Source: MPNO01 sp965200535 (GTDB lineage: Bacteria; Pseudomonadota; Alphaproteobacteria; MPNO01). From it: 64,000 bases of DNA. The notes below the pieces were generated by a model. It did not search any database, was not told the DNA's origin, and worked only from the letters and a program-made list of their open reading frames with translations. The translations under genes and the position numbers were made by a program. The stretch is from the NCBI GenBank assembly GCA_965200535.1, contig CBDAUF010000002.1:992001-1056000 (forward strand), in the 5' to 3' direction. Within the stretch, counting starts at the first letter, position 1, and every line of letters begins with the position of its first letter. Below, piece by piece: positions 27,516 through 36,650 of this stretch.

Positions 27516-28480
27516 ATGCGCCTGCGCACTTCGCTGTCGACGTCGAGCGCATCGACCGCCTCGATGGCGCCGCGGATAAACAGCGCCCCGCCCTCCGGGT
27601 CGAACGGCGCATCGGTGGCGAACAGGCTGCGGCGTTCTCCGAAAAACGCGTAGCCGCATTCCGTCGCCGGTTTCGATCCGTTGAGCGCCGTGTCGCCGTA
27701 GAGCAGTCGGTAATAGTCGATGGGTTGCCTGGCGAGGCCGGCGCGCGCCGCCAGCGGGTTGTCGCCCACGCCGCCCTCGAAAAGCTGTTCGAAGCCGATG
27801 GCGATCTTCTCGGCGAAGAAGGGGATCATGCCGCCCATGTGGTGGGTGATGATCCTGAGGTCGGGCAGGGCGTCGAACAGCCCGGAAAAAATCAGCCGCG
27901 CCATGCAGGCGCTGGTCTCGTAGGGCCAGCCGAAGGTGAACCAGATCTCGTTTTCCGAGGCGTCCTCGGCCGCGTAGTCCGGGTGGTTGGGGCCGCGGAT
28001 CGGATGCACCCACACGGGCAGGCCGTAGCCCGCCAGACACTCGAAGAGCGGGCGGAACGCGGGGTCGCTGAGCGGCTTGCCGAGGACGTTGGTGAAGATC
28101 TGCACGCCGCGCGCGCCGAGAGTATCGATGGCGCGCCGCGCCTCCTCGACCGCCCCGTCGGGGTCGTTGAGCGCCACCGAAGCGGTGAAGGCGGGGAAAC
28201 GATCCGGGTAGAGGCCGCAGAGTTCGGCCATCCCGTCGTTGGCGATCCGCGCCAGCGCCGCGCTCTCCGCCGGCGTCCCCAGCGCCTCCAGCGGCGGGTT
28301 GGCGAGCGACAGCACCTGAGCGTAGTCGCCGAACCCATCCATCATGCGGAACCGCGCTTCCACCTCGGTCAGCGTCGGCAGCAACGGGTAGCGCGTCAGC
28401 ATCCGCCTGTCGGGAATGATTTCCGTCAGCCGGGCGAAATAGGCCGGCGGCAGGATATGGTTGAAGATGTCGAGTTTCAT
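27470..28480 (-). CDS. Amidohydrolase family 2 (ACMSD-like)
   Basis: A 336-residue TIM-barrel metal enzyme related to 2-amino-3-carboxymuconate semialdehyde decarboxylase and gamma-resorcylate decarboxylase. It starts MKLDIFNHILPPAYF: the usual HxH after the first strand is FNH here, as in the NHILP subgroup. Metal-site candidates further on are VWVHPIRGP, IITHHMGGMIPFF and the aspartate in LFATDAPFDP. The family does nonoxidative decarboxylation or hydrolysis of ring-derived acids. It is convergent with the luciferase-like gene and divergent from hyuA, so it shares the intergenic region 28481-28770. Confidence 0.88.
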   Translation of the reverse strand: MKLDIFNHILPPAYFARLTEIIPDRRMLTRYPLLPTLTEVEARFRMMDGFGDYAQVLSLANPPLEALGTPAESAALARIANDGMAELCGLYPDRFPAFTASVALNDPDGAVEEARRAIDTLGARGVQIFTNVLGKPLSDPAFRPLFECLAGYGLPVWVHPIRGPNHPDYAAEDASENEIWFTFGWPYETSACMARLIFSGLFDALPDLRIITHHMGGMIPFFAEKIAIGFEQLFEGGVGDNPLAARAGLARQPIDYYRLLYGDTALNGSKPATECGYAFFGERRSLFATDAPFDPEGGALFIRGAIEAVDALDVDSEVRRRIYETNARELLKLDSG

Positions 28481-28770
28481 GGAGCTTGGTCCGATGGGCA
28501 GCGCGTGAGGACGGCTGACGTGTGACGGGGCGACCCGGTGGATGCGCCCGGCGGCCGCGGCGTATCGACATGCCAATATATCAATCGAGCCCCGACGCGG
28601 CAGAGGGCGGCAAACCGGCTGCGCAGGCGGTTATCCGGCGGCTGCAAACGATATCCCCGGACCGCCCGCCGCCGGCGCGTTGAATCGGCCCGCTGAACGC
28701 TTATGGTGATGCGCTTTTGCGCAACCGGCAGGGGAGAACGCCGTGCGGAAACCGGTGTGTACAGTCCGTC
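28481..28770. other. Divergent promoter region, amidohydrolase / hydantoinase A
   Basis: 290 bp between divergent catabolic genes. No convincing promoter pair, palindrome or small gene was found. Confidence 0.4.
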
Positions 28771-30819
28771 ATGGGTGAGGCCGGCGCCCGCTACCGGATC
28801 GGCGTCGATGTCGGCGGGACGTTCACCGACATCCTCTGCCTCGACGGGCGGACGCAGAGCCTCCTGTCGGCGAAAGTGCCGTCCCTGCCGGGCAGCCAGT
28901 GGCGCGGCGTGCTGAACGCGCTCGGCGAGCTCGGCATCGACACCGCATCGATCGACGTGTTCGTCCACGGCACCACCATCGCCACCAATACGCTGCTCGA
29001 ACGCAAGGGCGCGAAGACGGCATTGGTCACCACCGAGGGATTCCGCGACACCATAGAGATCGGCCGCACGCGGCGTCTGATCGGCGGACTGTTCGACATC
29101 AAGTTCGTCCGCCCCAAGCCGCTGGTGACGCGCGACCGGCGGTTCGAGACGGGGGAGCGGACTGCCGCCGACGGCGCGATCCTCAGGGACATCGACGAGG
29201 CCGGCCTCGCCGCACTCGCCGAACGCATCCGCGATGCGGGTTGCGAGGCGGTGGCGGTGTGCTTCATCAACGCCTACGCCAACGATGCCAACGAACGCCG
29301 GGCCGGCGAGATCCTGGCGGGTGCGCTCGCCGGCGTCCCGATCTCGCTCTCGACCGCCGTGGTCCGCGAGAAGGGGGAGTTCGAGCGCTTCTCGACCTGC
29401 GTGCTGAACGCCTATCTGACTCCGGTCATCGAGGCCTACCTGGCAACGCTTGCCGCCGAGGTCGAGGGGAGGGGGGTGACGGCGCCGGTCAGCATCATGG
29501 GTTCCAACGGCGGTGCCATGACCCTCGCCAAGGCGGCGGGGTTTGCCGCCGGCACATTCCTCTCCGGGCCGGTCGGCGGGGTCGGGGGCGCGGTTCGCAT
29601 CTGCGAAATGGCGGGGGTCTCCGACTGCATCTCCTTCGACATGGGCGGCACCTCGACCGATGTCGCGCTGATCAACGATCTCACCCCCCGGATCAGCCAC
29701 GCCAACCAGATCGACGCCTACCCGCTCCAGACGCCGCAACTCGACATCCACACCATCGGCGCGGGCGGCGGCTCGATCGCCCGGATCCAGGAGGACGGCA
29801 CTCTCGAGGTCGGCCCGCAAAGCGCGGGCGCGATGCCCGGCCCCGCGTGCTACGGCCGCGGCGGGACCGAGGCGACGATCTCGGACGCCAATCTGCTGCT
29901 CAACCGCCTGCCGGCGGGCCGCGCGTTGTCGGGCGATCTGCGGCTGTCGAAGGAGAATGCCGGGGCGGCATTCCGGCGGCTCGCCGATGCGCTGGATACG
30001 GACGATACCGTCAGGCTCGCCGACGGCGTGCTCCGGGTCGCGGTCGCCAAGATGGCGGGCGCGGTGCGCGAGGTCTCGGTCCACCGCGGCTTCGATCCGC
30101 GTGACTTCCCGCTGCTCGGCTTCGGCGGGGCGGGGCCGATGCATGTGTTCCTGGTTGCCGAGGAGCTGGCGATTCCCCGCGTGCTGATCCCGCGCTACCC
30201 CGGACATCTGTCGGCGCTGGGCCAGCTTCTCGCCGACATGCGGCGCGATTTCGTCCGGGTCTGGGGCGGGCCGCTTGCCGGACTCTCTGTCGACACCTTC
30301 CGGTGCGAGGCGGCGGCGATGCGGCGCGATGCGGCGGCGATGCTGGTCGAGGACGGGTTCGGCCCGCACCGCCACGCGCACGAGTTTTCCGTCGACATGC
30401 GCTATGTCGGGCAGTCCTACACGCTGGCCGTACCGTGCGATCCCGAGGCAGCGGTCTGGTCCGATCTGCGGGCGGCGTTCGGCACCCGCCATGCGCGGAC
30501 CTTCGGCCACGACGATGCGGAGTCGGACGCCGAAATCGTCAACATCCGGCTGGTCTCGCGCGGCCTTGCCGACCGGCCGGCGCTCGCCTTCAGCCCGGAA
30601 CCGACGGGCGATCCGCTTATCGAACGGCGGCCGGTCTGGTTCGGCGAGGACTGGACCGACTGTCCGGTCTACGACCGCGCCGTCCTGCCCGCCGGGTTCG
30701 TCCTGGAAGGTCCTGCGATTGTCGAAGAGGCGGGCGGGACCTCCGTCGTGCCGCCGCTCTGGCGGGTCGCGGTGCACGAATCGGGGACCCTCGATTGCCG
30801 GTTGTCGCCCGCCGGGTGA
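28771..30819 (+). CDS. Hydantoinase/oxoprolinase subunit A (HyuA family)
   Basis: An ATP-dependent ring-opening subunit of the acetone carboxylase, N-methylhydantoinase and 5-oxoprolinase family. 682 residues from ATG 28771. The N-terminal ATPase motif is RIGVDVGGTFTDILCLDG; FVHGTTIATNTLLERKGAKT and ISFDMGGTSTDVALI form the actin-like nucleotide site, and GAGGGSIARIQEDGTLEVGPQSAG is conserved (cited in parts). The usual HyuB partner (about 550 residues) is not encoded next to it. It is followed after 56 bp by a PLP enzyme gene in what looks like one operon to 33306. Confidence 0.92.
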   Translation: MGEAGARYRIGVDVGGTFTDILCLDGRTQSLLSAKVPSLPGSQWRGVLNALGELGIDTASIDVFVHGTTIATNTLLERKGAKTALVTTEGFRDTIEIGRTRRLIGGLFDIKFVRPKPLVTRDRRFETGERTAADGAILRDIDEAGLAALAERIRDAGCEAVAVCFINAYANDANERRAGEILAGALAGVPISLSTAVVREKGEFERFSTCVLNAYLTPVIEAYLATLAAEVEGRGVTAPVSIMGSNGGAMTLAKAAGFAAGTFLSGPVGGVGGAVRICEMAGVSDCISFDMGGTSTDVALINDLTPRISHANQIDAYPLQTPQLDIHTIGAGGGSIARIQEDGTLEVGPQSAGAMPGPACYGRGGTEATISDANLLLNRLPAGRALSGDLRLSKENAGAAFRRLADALDTDDTVRLADGVLRVAVAKMAGAVREVSVHRGFDPRDFPLLGFGGAGPMHVFLVAEELAIPRVLIPRYPGHLSALGQLLADMRRDFVRVWGGPLAGLSVDTFRCEAAAMRRDAAAMLVEDGFGPHRHAHEFSVDMRYVGQSYTLAVPCDPEAAVWSDLRAAFGTRHARTFGHDDAESDAEIVNIRLVSRGLADRPALAFSPEPTGDPLIERRPVWFGEDWTDCPVYDRAVLPAGFVLEGPAIVEEAGGTSVVPPLWRVAVHESGTLDCRLSPAG

Positions 30820-30875
30820 GCCGGGCATTATGCCGCGCGGGCGCGGGAAGCCCCTGCAATAGCGAGGATTTGAAG

Positions 30876-32213
30876 ATGTCCGACACACTGGCCGACGCGG
30901 CGCCTGAGACGACCGGCGTCCGGCCCGGTGCGATGGACCAGGCGGCGTATTTCGAGATCGCCCACCGCACCCTGCCGGGGGGCGGGTTCGGCGGCTATTC
31001 GCTGCCCGAGGATGTCCGTTTCGTCATCCACAAGGGCGAAGGCTCCCGGCTCCAGGATTCCGAGGGGCGCTGGTACATCGACTATGTCGGCGGGGCGGGC
31101 GCGCTGATCCTCGGCCACGCGCCGCCCGCGGTGATCGCAGCCGCGCAGGAGCAGATCGTCCACGGGCTGCACCATTTCGGGGCCGTACACGAACCGGTGC
31201 TGCAATTCGCCGATCGGCTGGTCGAGGCCATCCCCTGCGCCGAGAAGGTGATCTTCGCCACCACCGGATCCGAGGCCACGGCCTACGCGCTCCGGCTCAG
31301 CCGGGCGTTTACCGGCCGCGACAAGATCCTGAAGTTCGAGGGCGCCTATCACGGCAACCACGACTATTCCAATTTCAGCGTCATACCGCGCGCACTGTCC
31401 AACTACCCGCAGGGTCAGCCGGACAGCGCCGGCATCCCGCGGCCGCTGCACGACACGGTTCTGGTCGCGCCCTACAACGATCTCGAGGTGCTCGAGCGCA
31501 TCGTCGCCGAAAACCGCGACGACCTCGCCTGCGTGATCATCGAGCCGGTCCAGCGGGTGATCTTCCCGGCCGACGGGTTCCTCGAAGGCGTGCGGAGACT
31601 CTGCGACGCCAACGACGTGCTGCTGGTCTTCGACGAGTCGGTGACCGGGTTCCGCCTCGCTCTCGGCGGGGCGCAGGAGTATTACGGAATCAGGCCCGAC
31701 CTTGCGGCCTATGCCAAGATTGTCGGCGGCGGGATGGCGCTTTCGGCGGTGGCCGGACGGGCCGAGATCGTTTCCCTCGCCGACCCGGCGGCCGAGACGA
31801 CTCCGGACTACGCTCACGTCAAAGGAACGCTGCACGGCAATCCGGTGGCGTCCGCTGCCGGGATGGCGACCCTCGACGCACTGTCGCAGCCCGGTTTCTA
31901 CGACCGGCTGCACGCCGAGGCAGAGGCGTTCGGGGCTGAATGCCAGGCTGTCCTCGACCGGCACCGGCTGCCGGCCATCGTCACCGGCGGGGCGTCGCTC
32001 TGGCAGATCCTGTTTGCCGACCGGCATCCGGCGAACCATGCCGACATCATGGACTCCGACCGGGCGGCGAGCCGGGCGCTCGATCTCTCGCTGCTGAAGA
32101 ACGGGATCTACGTCCTGCCCAACGTCCGGCGCTTCGTCTCCGCAGCGCACGGATCGGACGATTTCGAAGAGACGCTGAGGGCTCTCGACACCGCCTGCCG
32201 CGGCATCGTGTGA
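30876..32213 (+). CDS. Class III aminotransferase, glutamate-1-semialdehyde 2,1-aminomutase-like
   Basis: A PLP-dependent enzyme of 445 residues. Motifs are LILGHAPPAVIAAAQEQ, FATTGSEATAYALRLSRAFTG, FDESVTGFRLALGGAQEYY, and the Schiff-base lysine in YAKIVGGGMALSAVAGR. The fold is that of HemL, but DESVTGFR replaces the usual DEVMTGFR-type motif and the context is catabolic, so an amino-acid racemase, mutase or aminotransferase is more likely than tetrapyrrole synthesis. ATG 30876 follows GAGGA. The stop overlaps the following GTG start. Confidence 0.88.
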   Translation: MSDTLADAAPETTGVRPGAMDQAAYFEIAHRTLPGGGFGGYSLPEDVRFVIHKGEGSRLQDSEGRWYIDYVGGAGALILGHAPPAVIAAAQEQIVHGLHHFGAVHEPVLQFADRLVEAIPCAEKVIFATTGSEATAYALRLSRAFTGRDKILKFEGAYHGNHDYSNFSVIPRALSNYPQGQPDSAGIPRPLHDTVLVAPYNDLEVLERIVAENRDDLACVIIEPVQRVIFPADGFLEGVRRLCDANDVLLVFDESVTGFRLALGGAQEYYGIRPDLAAYAKIVGGGMALSAVAGRAEIVSLADPAAETTPDYAHVKGTLHGNPVASAAGMATLDALSQPGFYDRLHAEAEAFGAECQAVLDRHRLPAIVTGGASLWQILFADRHPANHADIMDSDRAASRALDLSLLKNGIYVLPNVRRFVSAAHGSDDFEETLRALDTACRGIV

Positions 32214-32926
32214 CGCCGGTGTCTGCCCCCGGAACGGCGAAGGGGACCGCGGTCCTGTTCTCCGAGATGACGCCGGCGCCGGGCGACGAGGACCGCTTCA
32301 ACGACTGGTACGACAACCATCACACCCCGAACCACGTGAACGGCGTGCCGGGGTTCGTCAGCGCGCACCGCTACGCTGCGCCCGACGGTCCCGGCTATCT
32401 CGCGGTCTACGATCTCGACGGGGCGGAGACACTGGACAGCCCCGAATACCGATCGCGCAAGTACACCCCGGACGACCGCACGCGTGCGATGCTGTCTTCG
32501 GTCTCGGGCTTTACCCGCTATGTCGGGCGCGAGATCGATTTTGCTTTCGCCGACGGCGCCGGGGTCGAGGCGATGGACAGCCCCTATCTGCTCGCGGTCT
32601 TCTTCGCCGTGGCGGAGGAGGCGCGCGCCGGGTTCGAGCAATGGTACCGCGATGAACATATGGGGATGCTGCTCGCCTGCCCGGACTGGCGGATGGCGCG
32701 GATGACAGAGGTGGTTGCCCGCGAGCCGGACCCCTACACCCACATGATGCTCCATTATGTCCGCCGTCCCGATGTCCTCGATGCACCCGAGGTCCGCAAG
32801 GCGCGCGACACCGGCTGGCGCAACCGGCTGGCCGCGGAGGACTGGTGGAACCCGCGCATGACGCTCTACCGCAAACGCGGGGGGCGTTTCCTGAAGAATC
32901 GATCCCCAGACGGAGAACGGAGATGA
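32210..32926 (+). CDS. Tandem EthD-like dimeric alpha-beta barrel protein
   Basis: 238 residues from GTG 32210, which overlaps the previous stop (GTGA). Two related halves are visible: AVLFSEMTPAPGDEDRFNDWY with HHTPNHVNGVPGF, and YLLAVFFAVAEEARAGFEQWY with DEHMGMLLACPDW. Each has the pattern of a ferredoxin-like alpha+beta domain ending in W-Y-x-x-x-H. Such folds act as small-molecule isomerases, decarboxylases or oxygenase accessories. I do not recognise a specific enzyme. Translationally coupled on both sides, it probably works with the PLP enzyme and the CMD-like protein. Confidence 0.75.
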   Translation: MTPVSAPGTAKGTAVLFSEMTPAPGDEDRFNDWYDNHHTPNHVNGVPGFVSAHRYAAPDGPGYLAVYDLDGAETLDSPEYRSRKYTPDDRTRAMLSSVSGFTRYVGREIDFAFADGAGVEAMDSPYLLAVFFAVAEEARAGFEQWYRDEHMGMLLACPDWRMARMTEVVAREPDPYTHMMLHYVRRPDVLDAPEVRKARDTGWRNRLAAEDWWNPRMTLYRKRGGRFLKNRSPDGERR

Positions 32927-33306
32927 GCGACCTCTACCAAGCCGGACTCGAAGCCCGCCGCAGCACGCTCGGAGCGGAATGGGTCGATCCCCAGATGGAG
33001 AAGGCGAAGACCGACGAGTTCGTCAACACCATCCAGCACCATGTCACCGAACACTGCTGGGGCCTGGTCTGGACCCGCGAAGGGCTGGACCGCAAGACGC
33101 GCTCGATGCTGACGCTGGCGATACTGACCACGCTGGGCAAGATGACCGAGTTGAAGGGCCATGTCCGGGGGGCGATCACCAACGGCTGCACCGTCGAGGA
33201 GATCCGCGAGGTGCTGCTGCACGCGACCATCTATGCCGGGGTGCCCGCCGGCGTCGATGCGTTCCGCAATGCGAGCGAGGCTCTCGACGCCATGGGAGCG
33301 AAGTAG
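32923..33306 (+). CDS. Carboxymuconolactone decarboxylase-family protein (PcaC-like)
   Basis: 127 residues, the usual length of 4-carboxymuconolactone decarboxylase. The N-terminal LGAEWVDPQMEKAKT and the core TLGKMTELKGHVRGAITNG with EEIREVLLHATIYAGVPAG match PcaC. The start overlaps the preceding stop by 4 nt. No pcaB or pcaD is nearby, so a specific protocatechuate role is not supported; it could decarboxylate another lactone or be a relative of unknown reaction. Confidence 0.88.
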   Translation: MSDLYQAGLEARRSTLGAEWVDPQMEKAKTDEFVNTIQHHVTEHCWGLVWTREGLDRKTRSMLTLAILTTLGKMTELKGHVRGAITNGCTVEEIREVLLHATIYAGVPAGVDAFRNASEALDAMGAK

Positions 33307-33327
33307 GGCGGGGAAAGAGGCCGCGTC

Positions 33328-34068
33328 CTAACGGTCGCGGAGCAGGCGTCCGCAGGAGGCGATCCGGTCGGCGATTCCGAGCGCGCGCAGCGCTGCCCAG
33401 AGCGTCGCCGCGTTGCTGGTGACGACGGGCTTGCCGAGGGCGTCCTCGAGCGGCTCGATGACATCGGCGGTGTTGAAGTCGGTGCAGCAGATCAGCAACG
33501 CATCGGCTTCCGGCCGGTCGACCGCGCGGGCGTGGTCGTAAACTGCGCGCGGCGGAACGCGCGAAATCTGCCGGATGGTTTCCGCCGTGGCGTTGAGTCC
33601 CAGCCCGGCGGCGGCAACCACCTCGATCCCGCGGCCTTCGAGAAAATGCGCCTCGTGGTCGTTGGTTTCCTCGGTATAGGGTGTCGCCATCGCGACCCGC
33701 CCGACCCCGAGCACCTCGAACGCGGCCAGGATGGCATCCGCGGTCGAGACCGCATCGGCGCCCGAGGCCTCACGGAGCTTGCCGAGAAGCCGGTCGGCGG
33801 GGCAGGCCATCGACCCGGCGGTGCATCCGTAGACCGCGAGGTCCACCGCACAGGCGGCGAGATCGCCGCAGGCGCGGTCGAGATCGCGCATCATTTCCGC
33901 AAAATCGTCCGCCGCGGGGTCGGAATGGAGCGGCGACCGGGTGAAATGGAAGGTCACCCCGTCCGGCCTGAGCCGGTTGAACTCGGTCTCGTTCACGGTA
34001 TTGCTGGGCGGCACGATCACGCCGATGCGGGCGCGCCACCCGCCGAGCCTCGCTTGGTCCAGCGACAC
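33328..34068 (-). CDS. Maleate isomerase / arylmalonate decarboxylase-family protein
   Basis: A 246-residue member of the Asp/Glu-racemase superfamily. RIGVIVPPSNTVNETEFNRL near the N-terminus and the two catalytic-cysteine contexts AVYGCTAGSMA and LLICCTDFNTADVI are those of maleate cis-trans isomerases and arylmalonate decarboxylases. GTG 34068 is chosen because family homology begins directly there; upstream in-frame sequence is unrelated. In aerobic nicotinate breakdown a maleate isomerase gives fumarate, consistent with other N-heterocycle-type genes here. Divergent from a Rieske dioxygenase gene, with a palindrome between. Confidence 0.88.
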   Translation of the reverse strand: MSLDQARLGGWRARIGVIVPPSNTVNETEFNRLRPDGVTFHFTRSPLHSDPAADDFAEMMRDLDRACGDLAACAVDLAVYGCTAGSMACPADRLLGKLREASGADAVSTADAILAAFEVLGVGRVAMATPYTEETNDHEAHFLEGRGIEVVAAAGLGLNATAETIRQISRVPPRAVYDHARAVDRPEADALLICCTDFNTADVIEPLEDALGKPVVTSNAATLWAALRALGIADRIASCGRLLRDR

Positions 34069-34083
34069 GGGCGTTTCCTCTTC

Positions 34084-34097
34084 CGAAACATGTTTCG
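34084..34097. promoter_or_regulatory. Operator-like perfect palindrome
   Basis: CGAAACATGTTTCG is a 14-bp perfect palindrome 16 bp upstream of the maleate-isomerase-like start and within the divergent region with the dioxygenase. GAAACA/TGTTTC half-sites resemble those of some IclR-family operators, and an IclR gene is at 43122. It is not parS: the central bases differ. Confidence 0.5.
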
Positions 34098-34359
34098 ATA
34101 GCGCCGGCAGCCTGCCAAGCCGGCTACCGTCCGGCAAGTGCGGTATGCACTCTCCCGGATGCGATGCGGAGTGCCTCATCGAGAGGGGCGCTCCCATGAC
34201 GGGTATTGGCGTTTGCAGCGGGCGAATTTCCGATTCTGTGGGGATGAAACGGGGGCGGGAGATGGCGACGGGTCGAGGCGATGATACAATTTCGCGCCGC
34301 CGAAGAGAGACCGGAGCCGATGAACCGGCCCGGCGGGCGGAAGCCTCGCGGGATGAACC

Positions 34360-35670
34360 ATGAATGATATGGCCCCCAGCGCGCAGGACGGTTCCTGGGT
34401 CGATGCGGCGAACGGCACCGTAAGCCGCGAGATCTTCGTGAGCGAAGATGTTTTCCGCCTTGAACTGGACCGGATCTTTCATCGGCTCTGGGTGTTCCTC
34501 GCCCATGACAGCGAAATCCCCAACGAGGGCGATTATGTGGTTCGAACCATGGGCCGGGTACCGGTGCTCGTCGTGCGGGGAAACGGCGGCCGGGTGCACG
34601 TCCTGCTCAACTCCTGCCGTCATCGCGGCACCAAGTTGTGCCGGGGGGAGGCCGGCAATGCCCGGCATTTCGTCTGCCCCTATCACGGCTGGACCTATGC
34701 GATCGACGGACGGCTCATCACCACCAGCTATGACGAGCATCTGCCGGCCGGAATGGACAAGGCGGAATGGGGTCTCGCGCCGGCGCCGAAGATGGAGATT
34801 TACAAGGGCCTCGTCTTCGCCGCCTGGGATCCCGGCGTGCCGGCGCTCGGCGACTATCTCGGCGACATCGCCTGGTATCTCGACGCGCTGTTCTGGCGCT
34901 CGCCGCAGGGAATGGAGGTTCTGGCGCCGCCGCATCGCTGGCGCGCGCGGGCCAACTGGAAGATCGGCGCGCTCAACTTCATCGGCGACAGCCAGCATGT
35001 CCGCACCACCCATGCCGGCCCGGTCACCCTCGACAGGGTGCGATCGGAAAAGGAGGGGTTTTACAGGCGCGGCGGCGACAGCTTCCAGGTCGTCACCGAG
35101 GAAGGCCATGGCTGCACCCTGACCTACCTCGCCCCCGGCATGAAGGCGGAGAACTATCTCACCCACCCGCAGGCGCTGCGCGCGTCTTACGAAGAGGTGT
35201 TGAGCGCGGATCAGCTGTCGATGCTGCGCCATCTCAGGGTTATCGTCGGCAACGTGTTCCCCAATTTCTCGTTCATCGAATCCCAGGTCGGCCTCGGTGA
35301 GAAGGCGGTCATCATCCGCCAGTGGCAGCCGGTCGGCGGGACCGGGATGGAGGTGCTGAGTTGGGTCCTGGCGGAACGGGAGGCTTCGGCCGAGTACAAG
35401 GCGCGGGCGCTCAAGCACGGGTTTCATAATTTCGGCGCGGCCGGTGTGTTCGAGCAGGACGACCTCGAACTCTGGGCATCGGCAACCCAGGCGAGCGACA
35501 ACCCGATCGCGCAGCGCTATCCCTACAGCTTCCATTCCAGCCTGCCCTTCGACGATGCGCCCGGAGAGGACGACAAGTGGCCGGGCCGCACCTATCAGCC
35601 ATCGAACACCGAGGTGGCCCAGCTCGCATTCATGCGCCGCTGGGATGCGGTGATGCGCGAGCAGGGCTGA
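34360..35670 (+). CDS. Rieske ring-hydroxylating dioxygenase, alpha subunit
   Basis: 436 residues. The Rieske cluster ligands are C86, H88, C106 and H109 (NSCRHRG and CPYHGW). The mononuclear iron site is at D210-x2-H213-x4-H218 (GDSQHVRTTH). Such enzymes add O2 to an aromatic ring or demethylate with electrons from a reductase. ATG 34360 is preceded by a weak ribosome site. The beta subunit follows after 2 bp. No reductase is adjacent; the BenC-type reductase at 46859 could serve. Close to salicylate/nitrobenzoate-type alpha subunits in layout, but substrate unknown. Confidence 0.93.
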   Translation: MNDMAPSAQDGSWVDAANGTVSREIFVSEDVFRLELDRIFHRLWVFLAHDSEIPNEGDYVVRTMGRVPVLVVRGNGGRVHVLLNSCRHRGTKLCRGEAGNARHFVCPYHGWTYAIDGRLITTSYDEHLPAGMDKAEWGLAPAPKMEIYKGLVFAAWDPGVPALGDYLGDIAWYLDALFWRSPQGMEVLAPPHRWRARANWKIGALNFIGDSQHVRTTHAGPVTLDRVRSEKEGFYRRGGDSFQVVTEEGHGCTLTYLAPGMKAENYLTHPQALRASYEEVLSADQLSMLRHLRVIVGNVFPNFSFIESQVGLGEKAVIIRQWQPVGGTGMEVLSWVLAEREASAEYKARALKHGFHNFGAAGVFEQDDLELWASATQASDNPIAQRYPYSFHSSLPFDDAPGEDDKWPGRTYQPSNTEVAQLAFMRRWDAVMREQG

Positions 35671-35672
35671 AC

Positions 35673-36194
35673 ATGGACGAGGAGCGCGGCTCCGCGCCGG
35701 CGAGCGACCGGGCGTTCATGGAGGTACAGCGCTTCCTCAACCGGGAGGCCGCGCTCCTCGACCGGCGCGATTATGCAGCCTGGCTCGACTTGCTCGCCGA
35801 GGACGTCAACTACATGGTGACCGCCCGGGTCTCACGCCCTCAGGAATCCGGCCCGCTGGATTACGCCATCGTCGACGAGGACGCCGACACGCTGCGGCTG
35901 CGTGTCCTGCAGATCGGCGATCCGAAGCTTACCCGGGCGGAGAATCCGCCCACGCTGACGAGGCGTTTTGTCGCCAATCTGGAGGTCGAAACCGCCGCAC
36001 CGCCCAACGATTATGTCGCTCATAGCAACCTGTTGGTCTATCGCCAGCGCGCCACGGCGCCCGACGGCGACTTCTACGCCGGGCGCCGGCGCGACATGCT
36101 GCGGCGTGCCGGCGGGTCCCTCCGTATCGCCGACCGCCTGGTCCGGCTCGACCACAACCTGCTTTTCGATGGATCGCTCAGCGTCATTCTCTAG
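35673..36194 (+). CDS. Ring-hydroxylating dioxygenase, beta subunit
   Basis: 173 residues with the cone-shaped SnoaL/NTF2-like fold of dioxygenase small subunits. Motifs are EVQRFLNREAALLDRRDYAAW and the C-terminal LRIADRLVRLDHNLLFDGSLSV. It begins 2 bp after the alpha-subunit stop. Subunits assemble as alpha3beta3; beta is mainly structural. Confidence 0.92.
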   Translation: MDEERGSAPASDRAFMEVQRFLNREAALLDRRDYAAWLDLLAEDVNYMVTARVSRPQESGPLDYAIVDEDADTLRLRVLQIGDPKLTRAENPPTLTRRFVANLEVETAAPPNDYVAHSNLLVYRQRATAPDGDFYAGRRRDMLRRAGGSLRIADRLVRLDHNLLFDGSLSVIL

Positions 36195-36407
36195 CCGCGC
36201 GCCGCAATCCTTCGGGCCGACCGACAGCTTGACCGAGGCGCGACGGCCTCCGACATTTCCTTGGAAACCGTGCGGGAGCACACTGTGCAAGACGTGCGAG
36301 GGCAATGCCGTGGACGGTAGGGGTAGCAGGTCTCTGATCATGGCCGAAGGCCCCGGCTCCGATTTGGCCCCGGTTGATTCGCGCGCCGCGGCAGCAGGAT
36401 CGTCAGA
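36195..36407. other. Intergenic region after the dioxygenase
   Basis: 213 bp. No terminator with a U-tract, and no credible reading frame, is seen. Confidence 0.35.
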
Positions 36408-36650
36408 ATGAAACCTACCAGGACCTGGGAGAACGTCGTTGATCGGGATGCGGCCGAGCATCGTTTCTCGTGGTGGGATGAGGACGGGGCAAGCGCGTTC
36501 GGCAGGGCTGCCACTCTCGACCCCGGTACGGTCGTATCGGTCTGGGAACGGTTGAGCCGGGACACCTTGGCATTGCAGTTCGCATCCGTTCCGCACGTGA
36601 TGCATCGTGCCTTGCTCAACACGTTGCGGGAGAGGATCGCAGGCAAATGA
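36408..36650 (+). CDS. Small hypothetical protein
   Basis: 80 residues: TWENVVDRDAAEHRFSWWDED, then TVVSVWERLSRDTLALQFA. The composition is that of a real protein, with aromatic residues, helices and no low-complexity runs. It overlaps the next small gene by 4 nt (ATGA), which supports both. No family is recognised. Confidence 0.5.
   Translation: MKPTRTWENVVDRDAAEHRFSWWDEDGASAFGRAATLDPGTVVSVWERLSRDTLALQFASVPHVMHRALLNTLRERIAGK

Noticed and set aside
30876..32213. HemL (tetrapyrrole synthesis)
   Set aside because: Fold matches, but the DESVTGFR motif and tight coupling with catabolic genes argue for a different reaction.
32923..33306. Protocatechuate-branch PcaC
   Set aside because: No pcaB, pcaD, pcaG or pcaH in the window; only the family can be assigned.
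34084..34097. Second parS site
   Set aside because: GAAACATGTTTC lacks the CACGTG centre and has inverted half-sites relative to parS.
33328..35535. 735-codon minus-strand open frame across the divergent region
   Set aside because: Only its last 246 codons are a real protein; the upstream part is antisense to the Rieske alpha subunit.
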